A program made the translations under genes and the position numbers. From contig LNKV01000095.1 of NCBI GenBank assembly GCA_001465935.1, forward strand, positions 14,002 through 54,548: 40,547 nucleotides of DNA, written 5' to 3'. How positions within the stretch are numbered: the stretch's first letter is position 1; every line of letters starts with the position of its first letter. Below the pieces are notes generated by a model. It did not search any database. It had not been told where the DNA came from and worked only from the letters and a program-made list of their open reading frames with translations. This DNA is from Clarireedia homoeocarpa (lineage: Eukaryota > Ascomycota > Leotiomycetes > Helotiales > Rutstroemiaceae). Below, piece after piece: positions 18,340-29,364 of the stretch.

Positions 18340-18341
18340 TA

Positions 18342-18848
18342 TATATCTATCTACTTTACTGAAAGTAGGCCCCTGTAGTGTCACAGGCCCACCCATCAAC
18401 TTATTGTTGCCTCAGATTTAAGACATTAAACCTGTAAGCTAGGATTGCACATGACTAAGCACGTGATATATTCGTGTATTTAAGCCCTTAACGCCTTTGC
18501 TTCTCTCCTCTCTATGGTTGTAAATTGTAAGGATTTTACCTCAGTTTACTTTGCGCTGTTCGTCACAGAATCGACCAAGAGCAGATGCGGGCTCAAGTTT
18601 ATCATCGTTATCTTCAATCGACCAACAAATCCTGGATAATAACAAATTGCTGGCTAGAGTAAAGACAAAGTCTCAACACCTGTTCCTTCTACCTTTACCA
18701 ACGTTACTACGAATTTAAATCCTCAACTACAGAAAGATATATCTCAGGCTCAATCCGAAATAGCACCTGAATCAGTTCGCACATCATCAGTCTTATCACC
18801 TTCCATCACTGGCAGCACTTCTATATTAAAAGTGTTTACAAGACAGCA
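18342..18848 (+). other. Upstream region of the 18.85-kb gene, with coding-like fragments
   Basis: A stretch from about 18590 reads SSLSSLSSIDQQILDNNKLL in one frame. A stretch from about 18688 reads QLQKDISQAQSEIAPESVRT in another, up to KVFTRQQ at the ORF start. Both have the Ser/Gln-rich character of the downstream protein, so unrecognised exons or a frameshifted 5' end are likely. Confidence 0.4.
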
Positions 18849-19765
18849 ATGACAAGACGAAAGCTAGAGGCTTTCCAGGAAGAGAATCAAGGCCGTGAAG
18901 TACCTGAAGATACTATAGTGGTCGATACTCAAACAAAACACTCAGACCCTGAAACCTCTACAGATACACTAGCAGTGGAACATAGAGGTTATATAACTCA
19001 GCGTTCTAAGGGCCAAAACACGGATCGAACATTTAGGGCCAGGAAACGTATAGAATATACTTTTTCAGCGAATAAAGGTAGTAGAAGAATACCTAGTCCC
19101 AACAGTGCAATCATAGTGCCACAGAATAAGGCTCCTCATACATCAGCTATCAAGCCTGTTGTATCTCGTGGTCTTAGAAACAATGGCTACATTGAGATTG
19201 AGAATACTCCTATAGATGATGAAGGTGAAAGATCTGGCTTTGAGCAGAAAGATTACGGTAGTGTGTACAGACTTTCAGAGGAGGGCATCATGCTTGCTTT
19301 TATTTCACGGTATGCATCATCGAAGGAGTTCTTCTTATATTGCTTTACTAATTTCTTCCGCAGTGTTCATCGTGACTCTGGAGAATTTTCTCAACGCGAT
19401 ATCTCCAAGAAGCTAACCCCATTGCCACCACAGCCTAATCCATTAACCATACGTTCTCTCGACGAACAACAAGCTGCATTCAATCTTTTATATCTCGCCA
19501 ATTCAACCCCCAACATTGGTGTCACCCAAAACCTGATTAATACACTCATTGTAAGTCTGCAACAAAAGGCTACGTAAAATATGACGTAACACAATCGCTA
19601 ATTTCAGCCTCCATTCAGGCCGAGGCACCAGAACCAGTCATCAAATTGATTGCACAGGGAGATACCTCGAAAGTAGGCGCTAATGCTTGCGTGAGAAGGT
19701 TAAATAAATCCGATAAATCCTCATTACTCGCTTTGGACCAGTTGCTTAGACGTGTCATTGCATAG
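18849..19765 (+). CDS. Unrecognised two-exon protein
   Basis: Exon 1 18849-19550 starts with ATG (MTRRKLEAFQEENQGREVPE). A 68-nt intron 19551-19618 (GTAAGT...CCATTCAG) joins NLINTLI to AEAPEPVIKLIAQGD in phase. The stop is TAG 19763-19765. The product has about 282 residues: a polar, Lys/Arg/Ser-rich N-terminal half that looks disordered, then a helical part (SEEGIMLAFISRYASSKEFF; DEQQAAFNLLYLANSTPNIG). I do not recognise a domain. The exon-intron structure with a coherent frame on both sides supports a real or recently real gene. The true 5' end may be further upstream. It might also be a gag-like protein of a retroelement, given the repeats around it. Confidence 0.6.
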
Positions 19766-19853
19766 CTGACGGTGAGACTTAAGAGAGTTTCTCTTGGTAC
19801 CATAATAACCCAAGAAAGGGTACAGTACTGTAGTACAATTCTGTCGTAATGCG

Positions 19854-19962
19854 TGGTTGGTTTTGTGGTTGGTTTGGTGGTTGGTTTAGTGGTTGGTTTG
19901 GTGGTTGGTTTGGTGGTCGATTTTATGGTCGGTTTTGTGGTCAGTTTAGTGGTTAGTTTAGT
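19854..19962. repeat. GTGGTTGGTTT minisatellite
   Basis: About ten tandem, diverging copies of an 11-base unit (GTGGTTGGTTT with T/G and TGG/TCG variants, for example ATGGTCGGTTT, GTGGTCAGTTT). It lies about 90 bp downstream of the stop codon of the preceding gene. Confidence 0.9.
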
Positions 19963-20486
19963 CGTGTATCTATTACGGTGTATGTAGTCAACTCACTTAA
20001 TTAATTAATTAATATCCTCTAACTAAAGAGGAAATAATGGATCATTTATGCTAAATACTCACTGGGCCATAGCTGGCTATCTTTTCTCGCCATGACCATT
20101 ATGATCAATACAAAATCCCAATAAGCTGTTTGGTTTTTGTTTGTTGCCGGCTCATGCCACAAATACTAATTTGGTTACTGACCGTTCGTCCATATCTAAG
20201 ACATCAAGGCTCGCAAGCTTAAGCCTTATTCTCGGAGTCCTCCTGGAGAAATATACGAAGATGGCCAGAGTTGTGTCTTATCTACCTACTCGGTGGAGTT
20301 CGGTCATCACCAGAACCGATTGATTCAGTAATACTTTAACCTGAGGATCCATCTTTCAAAATCCCACCACGCAGTCGCTTTTCGTTAACTTACTTGTCAT
20401 CATCAGGTGCATTCTTGAACAATCCCAGTTCTGTACCCTCCGGTACCGCATCTTCCCATGTGATCTCTCCATTTTCTGTCAATTCT
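19963..20486. other. Non-coding between minisatellite and LTR
   Basis: Holds a short (TTAA)n run at 20000-20013 and no supported gene. Confidence 0.5.
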
Positions 20487-20867
20487 TGTTGGAGGTTACA
20501 GCAGGTTGACACGTAGAATGGTGCCTGTAGGCTCGTAAATGGACTTAAAAGTAAGGTAATCGGTAGCTTGATTCAACTGCTCTTGGTGCGATCTAATAAT
20601 GATAATGATGATACTGATGGGCTATCTACAGTAGGAAGAACTAGCTAAATTTATAAGCATTTCCAGACCTATTGCCTTAGGCCTATTCCACAGGCTTCGC
20701 AAGCCTGAACCGTAGACTGTATAAGCCTAAAACATAGGCTGTATAAACCTAAAACATAGGCTATATAGGTCTGAAACCTAGGCTGTATGAGCCTAATCGA
20801 TCGCTATGACACCCGGTTTCAAGGTAGCTGGAATAGGCCTACCTGCCCCACTAACGTGGTTTCAACA
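20487..20867 (-). mobile_element. Complete solo LTR (copy A) with ATTCT target duplication
   Basis: On the minus strand it reads TGTTGAAACCACG ... GTAACCTCCAACA, so TG...CA ends. ATTCT is directly repeated at 20482-20486 and 20868-20872. The inner part carries the family block GATCGATTAGGCT and TATAAATTTAGCTAGT (TATA-like). It is enlarged by three tandem units of the type GCCTATGTTTTAGGCTTATACA. No internal retrotransposon sequence is present, so it arose by LTR-LTR recombination. Copies B (35.2-35.5 kb) and C (40.1-40.5 kb) belong to the same family. Confidence 0.92.
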
Positions 20868-21062
20868 ATTCTTCTTGTGGGAATGCCAGAGCTTTGAAAG
20901 GCGTGATGAAGGATTGGAAATTGTATGAATTTGCCAGTCGAGGACAGTATGAATTAATATTCCTAACAATGATTATATACTGGTCGCTTCTCCCTTTTAT
21001 AGAGATTGAAATTATTCGTACCTGACATCATGTTTGACGATAGAAGCCGTGATCTGGTTTGG

Positions 21063-21797
21063 TTCTGTTATCCATGATCATTGTTCGCAGGCACCAAGTT
21101 TTTTGAAGGTCTATGCGCCCTAATTGAACTTTATTTGTCTCAAAGTTCTTCAATAGATTTGCTACAACATCTTCAGCGCCCTCAATTCATTCTTGAAAAC
21201 ATAGCATTTTTCGAGTATGCGTCTATACAAGAGTTGAACTCAACAGTCTTCGCTATGGAGAAAGCTTTTACTAGATCTGGTATTGTTATCGTAGATGCGA
21301 TTGAAGCGGAATTACTAGGGCAAATAATAATAGTTGTTGACGAGAATAACGAGCATGATTCTGATCGTCTTCGGACTTTGGCAGCATTCTCGACCGCCTT
21401 CTCAGGCCTCTGGGATACGATGACATACCTTCGCCAACAATATAGTCTTTCTTGTAGCTCCTCTAGCGCAACCAATGAGGCGTCTAAGAACTCGAGTAGA
21501 CCACCGAACAAGATTGATGGCTTCAACGGCCAAGCATTTTGGCAGAAAAACACCATGAGGATGAGGATGGATAGTCTAGACTCCGAACAAACCATGCTGA
21601 ATACGTGTCGTGCATTCATTGAATTATTTTACAAAGGTATAGGCTCCGAGGTCATTATTTCCGTTGGTAGTAAAATACTCAAAAGAACGAGAAGAATTAC
21701 TGGCGAAAAACGAGGCTATAAAATGAATGGACGAAAGAGGAAAGCTTTTCCCAATCAGTTGTGCCACAAAAAGAGGAAGATCGAAAGAATAGATTAA
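21063..21797 (+). CDS. Unrecognised ORF, probably the last exon of a gene
   Basis: Open frame ending at TAA 21795-21797. There is no ATG near the start; a 3' splice site GTTCGCAG ends at 21090, which would give an exon beginning GTKFFEGLCALIELYLSQ. The protein is helical (STVFAMEKAFTRSGIVIVDA; FSGLWDTMTYLRQQYSLS) and ends in a strongly basic, nuclear-localisation-like tail (GRKRKAFPNQLCHKKRKIER). I see no known domain. At more than 230 codons in AT-rich DNA it is longer than expected by chance, but an opposite-strand frame of 145 codons overlaps it, so caution is due. Upstream exons were not found. Confidence 0.45.
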
Positions 21798-22882
21798 AAA
21801 TTTCATTAATTGTTCGTTGAATAATTACTAAAATCAGAAAGATGGTGTTGGTGAACTAGCGATAAAAATACTCAATATGGTTTTGAAAGGTGCATTACCA
21901 AAGTTTGTACCAAAGACTTAAAAAATTTATTCAAATACATCACGATATTCCATTTATATTCTCATCAAAATTAATTAGAAATAAGTTCAACTTATAGCCG
22001 GAAGACAACACACAACCATCGTAGATTGATTCCCTCTCAGGCCTTGATGTAGAAAATTGCGCTGCATGTTCAATTATACATCATCACTGGCCGCCCATCG
22101 ATGACCCACTGAACTAGGACAACTTGCATACATAGAACATAGAGTGCGGAACCTGATGACATTGTGTTGCGGGAGCTGAAGCTCGACATAGTAGTAATGT
22201 TGTAAGAAACAGTCTTAGTACCTTATATGTCGATAAAGAACGCAAAGTCCTTAACATTAGGTGCTGCTAATACAAGAAACATCTATTACTCAGAAGAACA
22301 GAAAATAGATAGCAAAAGTTCGACGCTTTCACAAGCTGTTGCTGTGCCATAGAGGGGTTCATTGCATTTTTGAGTTTTAGTTTCCGGTTTTTGGCGGATG
22401 CCAGACAATGCTTGTATAGGATACGTCAGAATAATGTGCTATTATATTATATTAATCGCACTTAAGCCTATAAAAATTCTAGACGATGGCTCCTCAGGTA
22501 ATATTGAGTGAAGACTTGTTTTAACGTCGCACCATCCCTCTAATAAAATAAAAACAGTAAAAAAATTAAGCTAAGACCTCAGCCAGCGCAAGTTCAAATG
22601 CCACACGAAATGCAAATTTGGCTCAATTGTTATTGCAAAATCAAGCTGCTTATGGAACAAATCTTCTCAAGCGGTGATTCATATACATGCTCAACCCCTC
22701 GTCTTCCGGACTAATTCGAGCGTAGTCCCAGATGAATTAATGATCCATTGTCGAAAATGTGGAACTTCAAATTACAGGTTTCTATGAACGTGCTGGCCCA
22801 CTGTTATTGATGCTCGAATTGCCCCTTTTCTGACACATACTGACCTTAGCACTCACCAGCTCTGCTAAATATTGGGCTAGGT
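21798..22882. other. About 1.1 kb without a supported feature
   Basis: Frames are all short, and no inverted ends, tRNA or match to other parts of the window was noticed. Confidence 0.5.
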
Positions 22883-23784
22883 CTAGTTGATAGTAGGCTG
22901 ATTAATAGCTCTGTGTCGGCAGAGATCGATGTGTACTGTAAAATTTAGTGCGCAGTCTCGCATATTTTCGTGGTAACCAGGGCACACTCCAGAGTCTATT
23001 GTCGATTTTTCATCGTACAAGCCTGAGCTTTGTGCGAATTGACTATATGTTCCGGTGCTTGATGCACCACAGGATAGCCCGTCACTATATGGCGCAGAGC
23101 CCATGCTCATGGAGTAGTTATTAGGGGAAAATTTTGTCCCAGGAGTATATGCCATGAGTGGAGTGGGAAGTGATATTGGTGGCATTGGTGATCGATGAGC
23201 GATATCTTGCTTCGAGATATCATGTTTAGAGCGGTCGTATGGGAAAGCACCATAGAGAGATTGATCACCGATCCGATCTAAGATCTAAGGTCTCTACCTC
23301 ATCAATTGATGCGCAGAAGTTCTACTTTATGACGAGATCTGCTCGTAGGACAATATTTTGGAATGGTGGGTCTTTGCTGGGATTGCTAAGTTTGTTACTG
23401 ATAACATCCGCGACCGTGTAGGAAACCAAGTGGTGGGATCTCCTCCTACAGTTACGCTGACAGTTTTTTTTTTTTCACTAATCCGTTCTTCTTGAATCCA
23501 TATGAGTCCACTAAAGAACCGATCAAGGAGCGCTCCGTTTCCTTGTTGAGGTGGCCTGAATTCGATTGATCAAAAGAGCGGCTGTTCGAGCTAGAATCGT
23601 AGCCATTTTCTAGCCACTGCTTGGTCGTCCATAAGGTTCTTGTGCTTTGCTGATGCCCGTAAATTTCTTGTTTTATTTGTTGGCTCTCTTCTTCTCTCCT
23701 GGTGGAAATGGTCGCTCCAGTTCTCGATACACAAGCAAGTTTCCAAGTATCCGACTTGGACTTCATGCTACGCCGTCTCTCCAT
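22883..23784 (-). CDS. Possible minus-strand gene of unknown function
   Basis: Two open stretches on the minus strand: 23784-23452 (MERRRSMKSKSDTWKLACVS..., polar, Ser/Gln/Glu-rich) and about 23284-22883 (includes PPISLPTPLMAYTPGTKFSP, then a Ser/Tyr/Gly-rich part, to TAA). They might be exons with a donor near 23450 (GTAACT) and an acceptor at ACCTTAG (about 23284), but neither site is strong. On the plus strand a competing frame at 23239-23421 ends in a hydrophobic segment (GGSLLGLLSLLLITSATV), so a plus-strand single-pass membrane protein is an alternative. A 12-nt T run at 23465-23476 disturbs either model. Confidence 0.25.
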
Positions 23785-24295
23785 CTTTTGATGCCCGACG
23801 AGTGCTCTTCGTATATGAAAACATTTCCACCTTTGATATCGAAGATCGATATGTAATTGTCCTATAACCTTAAGATGCGAAAAGAGCTTAATGGTGGTGT
23901 CGTGGGTCGAAGGGTCCTATCATACTATAATAAGAGGCTCTTTATAATTCAGATTGGCGGCGACGACGCGATTAAAATGTTCGGAATCAATAAGTCAAGA
24001 ATATTCGAGAGAAGCATACAACATAACTAAAATTAAAATATATTAAAATGTTAATGTATTCACAGATTTAGAGTCGCTTGAATTCAAAGTACCTATGATT
24101 TGTCTCGTTACAGGGTGCGTCTCGCTACACAGGGACAGACGTTATGTTAAAGTCGACTTCTTTAAGTGCTATACTCTTCAAGTGGTTCATAGTATAACCC
24201 CAAATCTCCCAAGCCTACTTGTTCATTTTACTACAATGGCGCCGTACTATCGACTCTGAAATAAAATTTGCTTTCAATTTATTTTTAAATTCGCT
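23785..24295. other. Intergenic 3' of the P450 gene
   Basis: No supported feature. AT-rich DNA with AAATAAAATTTG-like sequences near 24,258-24,270 that could hold the P450 3' end signals on the minus strand. Confidence 0.4.
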
Positions 24296-26243
24296 CTATT
24301 TCATTTCTCGAATAAATTCGGATTTTCTACGAACGTGAATCGGTATGACCGAATCAAAGGCATGAGAACCAAATGGAAACGTCTTATGGTTCGATTTTGT
24401 TTTGATCGCTTCTGAGGGATCGTGTAATTCAATCTCCAAATTCATGAATACTAGCGCCACACATGTGAGGATGGTTTGTTTTGCTAGTACCTCACCAGGA
24501 CATCTTGAGGCGCCTCCTCCAAACGGGAACCAATATCCCTTTGAAGCTGGTGCAGTGAAGCATGCGTGCTGATCGTCATCTGCTGTAGGAGTCCCAGATT
24601 TTCTATCTTGTCTACCATCAATCGCATCATCGGGATACTCCAAAAACCGCTCAGCCCAGAATTTTTCTAATGGGTGCTCCAAGATTTCCTTGGAGAAAGT
24701 ATATCCAGTCTTCCAAATAGAATTACTCAACCCTCCAAGCCAACTATTGGACATGATTGGTACGCCTGGATCTACTTCCCAACTTTGACCTTCATCAATG
24801 CGGTATTTTGAATGCATCGCTGTGCGGCCTATAGTACTACCAACATTTAACCGGAGTGTCTCACAGTAGAGCGCATTGAGTAGAGGTGAGTGTAGGAGTT
24901 TTGCCGTATTGAGCTCATTGAAATTGTTAGAAATGCGATTTAATTCTGCCCTAACCCGAAAAATAAGGTCTTTCTCTAGTAGTATATGGAGAATCATCCA
25001 TAGAGCTGCAGGAAGCGTGTTCGCAAAGGTTCTGGAAACATCAGTATTCTTGCCACGGATCAAATTTGATTGCTGGAGATGCCAATACTCACAAAAAGAA
25101 GTAGCCGAGCATTACAGATGCGAGCCCATTTTCTGAGAAGCCAAGGTTTTCATGCCGATCAATCATTCTTTGAATATACTGAGTACCCCATTTATCATTA
25201 TATTCTGCATCTGAAAGATTATCGCCCTCAAGGTATGAGTTCTCACGACGACAGTAAAGCCATTGACGAAAGTTATTGATCATCTTTTCACGAGACCTAT
25301 ATCGTGAAGGGAAGAGCCATTTGACAGGAATTTGCATAGCAAAAGTTGGAAAAGCCTCATAGAAATCCTGGAAGTCCTCTAAGAGAGTTGGACAAATTTT
25401 AAAGATGTACTCGCCATATAAAGCCTTGACTTCGGCTCGAAAAGCCCAAGATGTTACAAGTTTGTATAAATCTGGTGCGTAGAGCCACCTTCCATCGTGG
25501 ATTTGACCTTTAAATGACATTTCGTCTTCAAAGTTCTTTATAAATCTATGCATGACTATATTTAGGTTACGTCCCTGCAAATATGTTGCAAAGTCTCTCC
25601 GTTGATGTTCCATAATTCTACGAGACGGGTCGGGATGGCTTGTATGTAAATTAAGATCATTTTCGAACTTAGAAATATGGCTGTGTTCAAAAACTCGAAA
25701 GTCTGCCCCTTTCATTCCGAAAAAGGCTGTCAAAGCATTGAGAAGACTTGGAAAAGGGACGAGGTCCGAATTCCGACAATTTCTGAACATTCTTTGTACC
25801 TGGTCACCTGGCATAGCAAGGAGTATTTTCTTTCCAGGGAATCTAAGATAGATGGGCAGGTCTTGTAATCTAAGATGAATTGCTTTTTGTCAACAGTAGC
25901 TCAGACCAGCGTCAAGGGATAATGCTTACAGGAGCTTGCGTATGAGATGCTCGGTATTAAAAAAGAAGGAAAGAGCATTTTTCACTCCAGATATATTATT
26001 CAGGGGCGTGTAGGATTTATATACTGTATCAAAGTTGCCTTTTCTAATAATGTTGTACCAAGTCTTCAGATAAATGAAAGCAGGAGTGGAAGGCCATAGC
26101 ATTCGCATGTCTTCGATCCAGGCTAACATGATTAGATAGCCTATAATGGATAACATCTGTTCAACTACCATGACTGCCCGATGATAAAGGGACTCGAGCC
26201 GAAGGTCACTAAGGGATAAAAGGTTCAAATGGAAAATAGACAT
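24296..26243 (-). CDS. Cytochrome P450 monooxygenase, three exons, complete
   Basis: Exons 26243-25930, 25869-25093 and 25031-24296 total 1,827 nt, exactly 609 codons with the stop. Introns are 60 nt (25929-25870, GTAAGC...CATCTTAG) and 61 nt (25092-25032, GTGAGT...GTTTCCAG), and both keep phase. N-terminal hydrophobic anchor: VEQMLSIIGYLIMLAW. The I-helix reads TFANTLPAALW in place of the usual AGxDTT, as in the CYP7/CYP8 group, whose ANTxPA sequence tolerates loss of the Thr. K-helix CETLR (24851-24865, ExxR), AERF for the PERF segment, and the heme loop FPFGGGASRCPGE with the ligand Cys. At 608 residues it is longer than a typical fungal P450 (about 500-550). The usual proline-rich hinge after the anchor is poorly kept. 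Probably an ER oxidase acting on a sterol- or lipid-like substrate; the substrate cannot be told from sequence. Confidence 0.9.
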
Positions 26244-26582
26244 TTAGTAAAAGTTATGAAAAACTAATAATCGTTTCGAAAGTTATAACGGTGGGGGAAG
26301 CTATTCCTCAACACATGCGATTATTTCAATATTTGAGGTGTAAGAACGTGAGGATATTATTTATTAATCAAACTCGTCATCTCCCGTACTGTCAGAGAAT
26401 ATACGCTGACAGCATTTGGATCAGTAATGTCGTGGATGACCGGATGATATATCAGCTCAAAGGACATTCCCGCCTTGTGTAGCGAAGCTTCTCGTAATAT
26501 TGTTTTTATATAGTTCGTGCAACAAAGGCGGTGAGTAAATCTGTCGCTGCTTTAATTTAATAATTTATTTCAAGAATCGTAG
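26244..26582. promoter_or_regulatory. Upstream region of the P450 gene
   Basis: 339 bp between the P450 start and a Tc1-like element. This must hold the P450 promoter (reading leftwards). No clear TATA box was recognised. The Tc1 insertion limits the native upstream region. Confidence 0.4.
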
Positions 26583-26584
26583 TA

Positions 26585-27861
26585 CTTTAGTTACAAGCCA
26601 AATAAATTTAAATACTAAGTCTCAGAACGCTCTAACTACTAAGGGCATACAAGGGTTCTTATTAGCCCAATAAGCGAATAAATACCCTCCGTATCCCGAA
26701 ATCAATGCTGCTTTACTTTTGAACTGTAATGGATATCCAAATTGATGTACCAACACCTAAACAACGACAACAAAGACAGTCAGAATTGACTCGAAATGGC
26801 CGATTAAAGGTTCAAACACTTTTCTTCGATGCTGGATTAACTCGCGATCAAATCTGCCTACAATTAAATATCACTTATGGCCAAGTTTGTTATGCACTTA
26901 AGCATCGATTAACCCCTCAAAAACGCAAATGTGGTACTAAACCATTATTAAATAGTCCACAACGAAAGCAATTAATCGAATGGGTTACAAGTTCACGGGA
27001 GAACAGAGAGATACCATGGATTAAAATCCCAGATATTCTTGGCTGAGAATGCGGCGAAAGAGCGATTCGAAAAGCTTTCAAAAAAGAGGGGTTTATACGA
27101 GCTGTATCACGAAAGAAGTCAGCACTTTCGGAAGAGAATAAAGCAGATCGGCTTCGATGGGCGCAGGAGTATATAAACTGGACGACAGATCAATGGGATT
27201 ATATACTATGGACGGACGAGATATGGGTTCAACCAGGAAAGCATAGGAAGACATAGATAACTCGTCTCATAGGCCCATCAGAGGTTTATCATCCTGACTG
27301 TGTACAGTAAAACCTCGTTATCAACGCAAAATTGGATGGATGTTTTGGGGTGGAATATCAGGCAAATATGGTCGATATAAAGGGCTCTTCTGGGAGAAGG
27401 ACTGGGGCACTATAAATAAGGGGTCTTATTCGGGTATTATTGTGCCAGTTATCCAAGAGGTTCTACAGCAATATCCTGACTTAATCTTCCAGCAGGATAA
27501 TACAAGAGGACACTCTTCCAAGTTTACAAAATCGGTATTCGAAGCATGTGGTATTAGTCCTATATGGTGGCCGGCTAATTCCCCTGATTTGAACCCAATT
27601 GAGAATATTTGGGATGATATGAAGGATTGGATTGAGGATCGATATCCTGGTGTCCATAGCTCTTATATAAAGCTTCGAAAAGCTGCTCTTGAAGCCTGGG
27701 AAGCTATAGGAGCTGATCGAATTAAGGAGCTTGTACATAGTATGCCAGAACGCTGTCAGGCTGTCATTGACGCAAATGGTGGTCAAACAAAATATTAGGT
27801 TAAAGCAGCACTATTGCCGAGAAAGACCCAGTATTTAAATTTATTTGGCCTGTAACTAAAG
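26585..27861 (+). mobile_element. Tc1-like DNA transposon (TA-flanked), inactive
   Basis: Terminal inverted repeats of about 35 bp: CTTTAGTTACAAGCCAAATA at 26585 and, on the minus strand from 27861, CTTTAGTTACAGGCCAAATA. Both continue with AATTTAAATACT. TA duplications are at 26583-26584 and 27862-27863. The length, 1,277 bp, is normal for Tc1/mariner. A 202-bp MITE with the same ends lies at 38218-38419. Confidence 0.95.
26729..27798 (+). pseudogene. Tc1-type DD34E transposase with two stops and a frameshift
   Basis: ATG 26729. Paired-like HTH region: TRDQICLQLNITYGQVCYAL. The catalytic triad is WTDEIW (about 27211), FQQDNTRGHSS (about 27490) and NPIENIW, with 34 residues between the second Asp and the Glu: DD34E. 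The C-terminus EAIGADRIKELVHSMPERCQ is typical. Breaks: TGA at 27044-27046 after PDILG (Trp expected), TAG at 27256-27258 after KHRKT (Trp expected), and a frame change near 27310-27340. Both stops equal TGG with a G-to-A change. Confidence 0.93.
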
Positions 27862-27863
27862 TA

Positions 27864-29364
27864 TATTAGCAAGAAAAGTAGCTCAAGCTCGAGATTAAAG
27901 CAACAAGTAATCTTTGCTATATGTCGTTTAGTTAAAGTGGCGGCACAAACCCTGTTGTTGCACGAACTACGAGCCACAATCTTGAGCACTAAACTTAATA
28001 TGGTTAGCCGAAATATATGTTATCAATATAGCTGGCTTTATAGCTCGCTGCTTTTGGCATATGGTGATTTAAGACTCTGTGCTGACCTTTGTCACCTTTG
28101 GCAACTCTTCCTGCTCGACAGCGGTCAGCACACAGAAATGGCGCCACATCTTGCGAAATCGCAAGTTGCTTTAATTACTGGTTTACTCGTCACATATTTT
28201 ACGGATTTAGTTCAGATGGCATTTATCAACGCATTTCTTTCTTCAGCCTATAGCTCTTTGGATTCTATAGTCTTCTGGGTTTGCCCTGCAGCGCTAGCAC
28301 TCAATTCGGCTAATAAGAGCACCTGATGTTCGTCCAAAATGGGTACGAAGTGGGGTGCTAGGCCAAACAGAGCTGCTGCACGCACCGAATTTACAAATTC
28401 GGGCATTGGTTTCCTCCTCTAACTCCTTAGCTCTCCTCAAGAGCTTCTTCAGTTCCTTTTAAACTCTTGTAAACTCCTATAATCTCCTTCATAGTCCTTG
28501 CCTTAAGAGTGGGATGGTGGGTTTCCAAAAACTTTTGCCAACATTGAAGAAATTGATGAATTTGCAGCATTTCAATTTCTCGAGCCGGCAAATCCTTTAT
28601 TTTGTGTGGTGGCCCCACCTAAAGTTGGGGCTTGGTCAGCCTTTAGATTTGCCGTCATGTTGGCCTCAAATATGTGTTCCTAAACATAAACATCATATTT
28701 TCAAGCGGATTATTTACTAATTCTGCGATTGCTGCAGCTGGTAATTTTATTGCCCACTGTATGTCAAACATATCCTAAGAAGCTAGGTGACAGGCTCAAA
28801 CTTTTTAGGCTTTGAGTTGTGCTGGTCAAAATGGTGTCCTGCTTGATTGTCTGACAATTCAGACAATGCTTAGTAATTACGACTCCAATCCTCCACCGAA
28901 GATCATACTTGTAAGGTTTTGACTCTTTTCCTCAGAACAATCTATAAGTGTTTTGAAGCTCCATTATATGTGTTGACATTGGTAATTATATTTTTAGAAT
29001 GTCTATAATGAAGTTTGTCGTTGGCGATGCAATCGGCTAGTAAGGTTACGAATCACGGGACCGCTTAAAGCCCATTTGCCACACGCGGCTAATATTCGAT
29101 CAAATGCATGCCTTGCATACAGCTAAGAGCTCTAAGGTTGCATTCAGTGGCTGTGCAGCCAGAACGTCAGGCCCATCAAACAAGCTTCTCGCAATCTTCA
29201 GAAGACAGCAATCATTTGATATATGATAGGTTATACCTCCTCGCTTGATCTTTGTATTGTTAACCTCAATCGCCAGGTATCTGCCTCTTATTAATGCCCC
29301 TGTCTCTGAACGCCATCCGACTTCAGCCGCTTCCTAACGTCTAGCTCTGCACCTAGTTATACGT
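27864..29364. other. Degenerate region between Tc1 element and HET pseudogene
   Basis: Frames overlap on both strands around 27,937-28,720 and none has a recognisable domain. On the minus strand at 28,618-28,427 there is a short Glu/Lys-rich frame (LKARTMKEIIGVYKSLKGTE) which could be a transposon remnant. 28,720-29,364 shows nothing recognised. Confidence 0.4.

Noticed and set aside
21182..21619. 145-codon minus-strand frame
   Set aside because: It lies opposite the longer plus-strand frame, lacks splice support and has no recognisable domain.
27481..27786. 101-codon minus-strand frame
   Set aside because: Shadow of the Tc1 transposase catalytic region.
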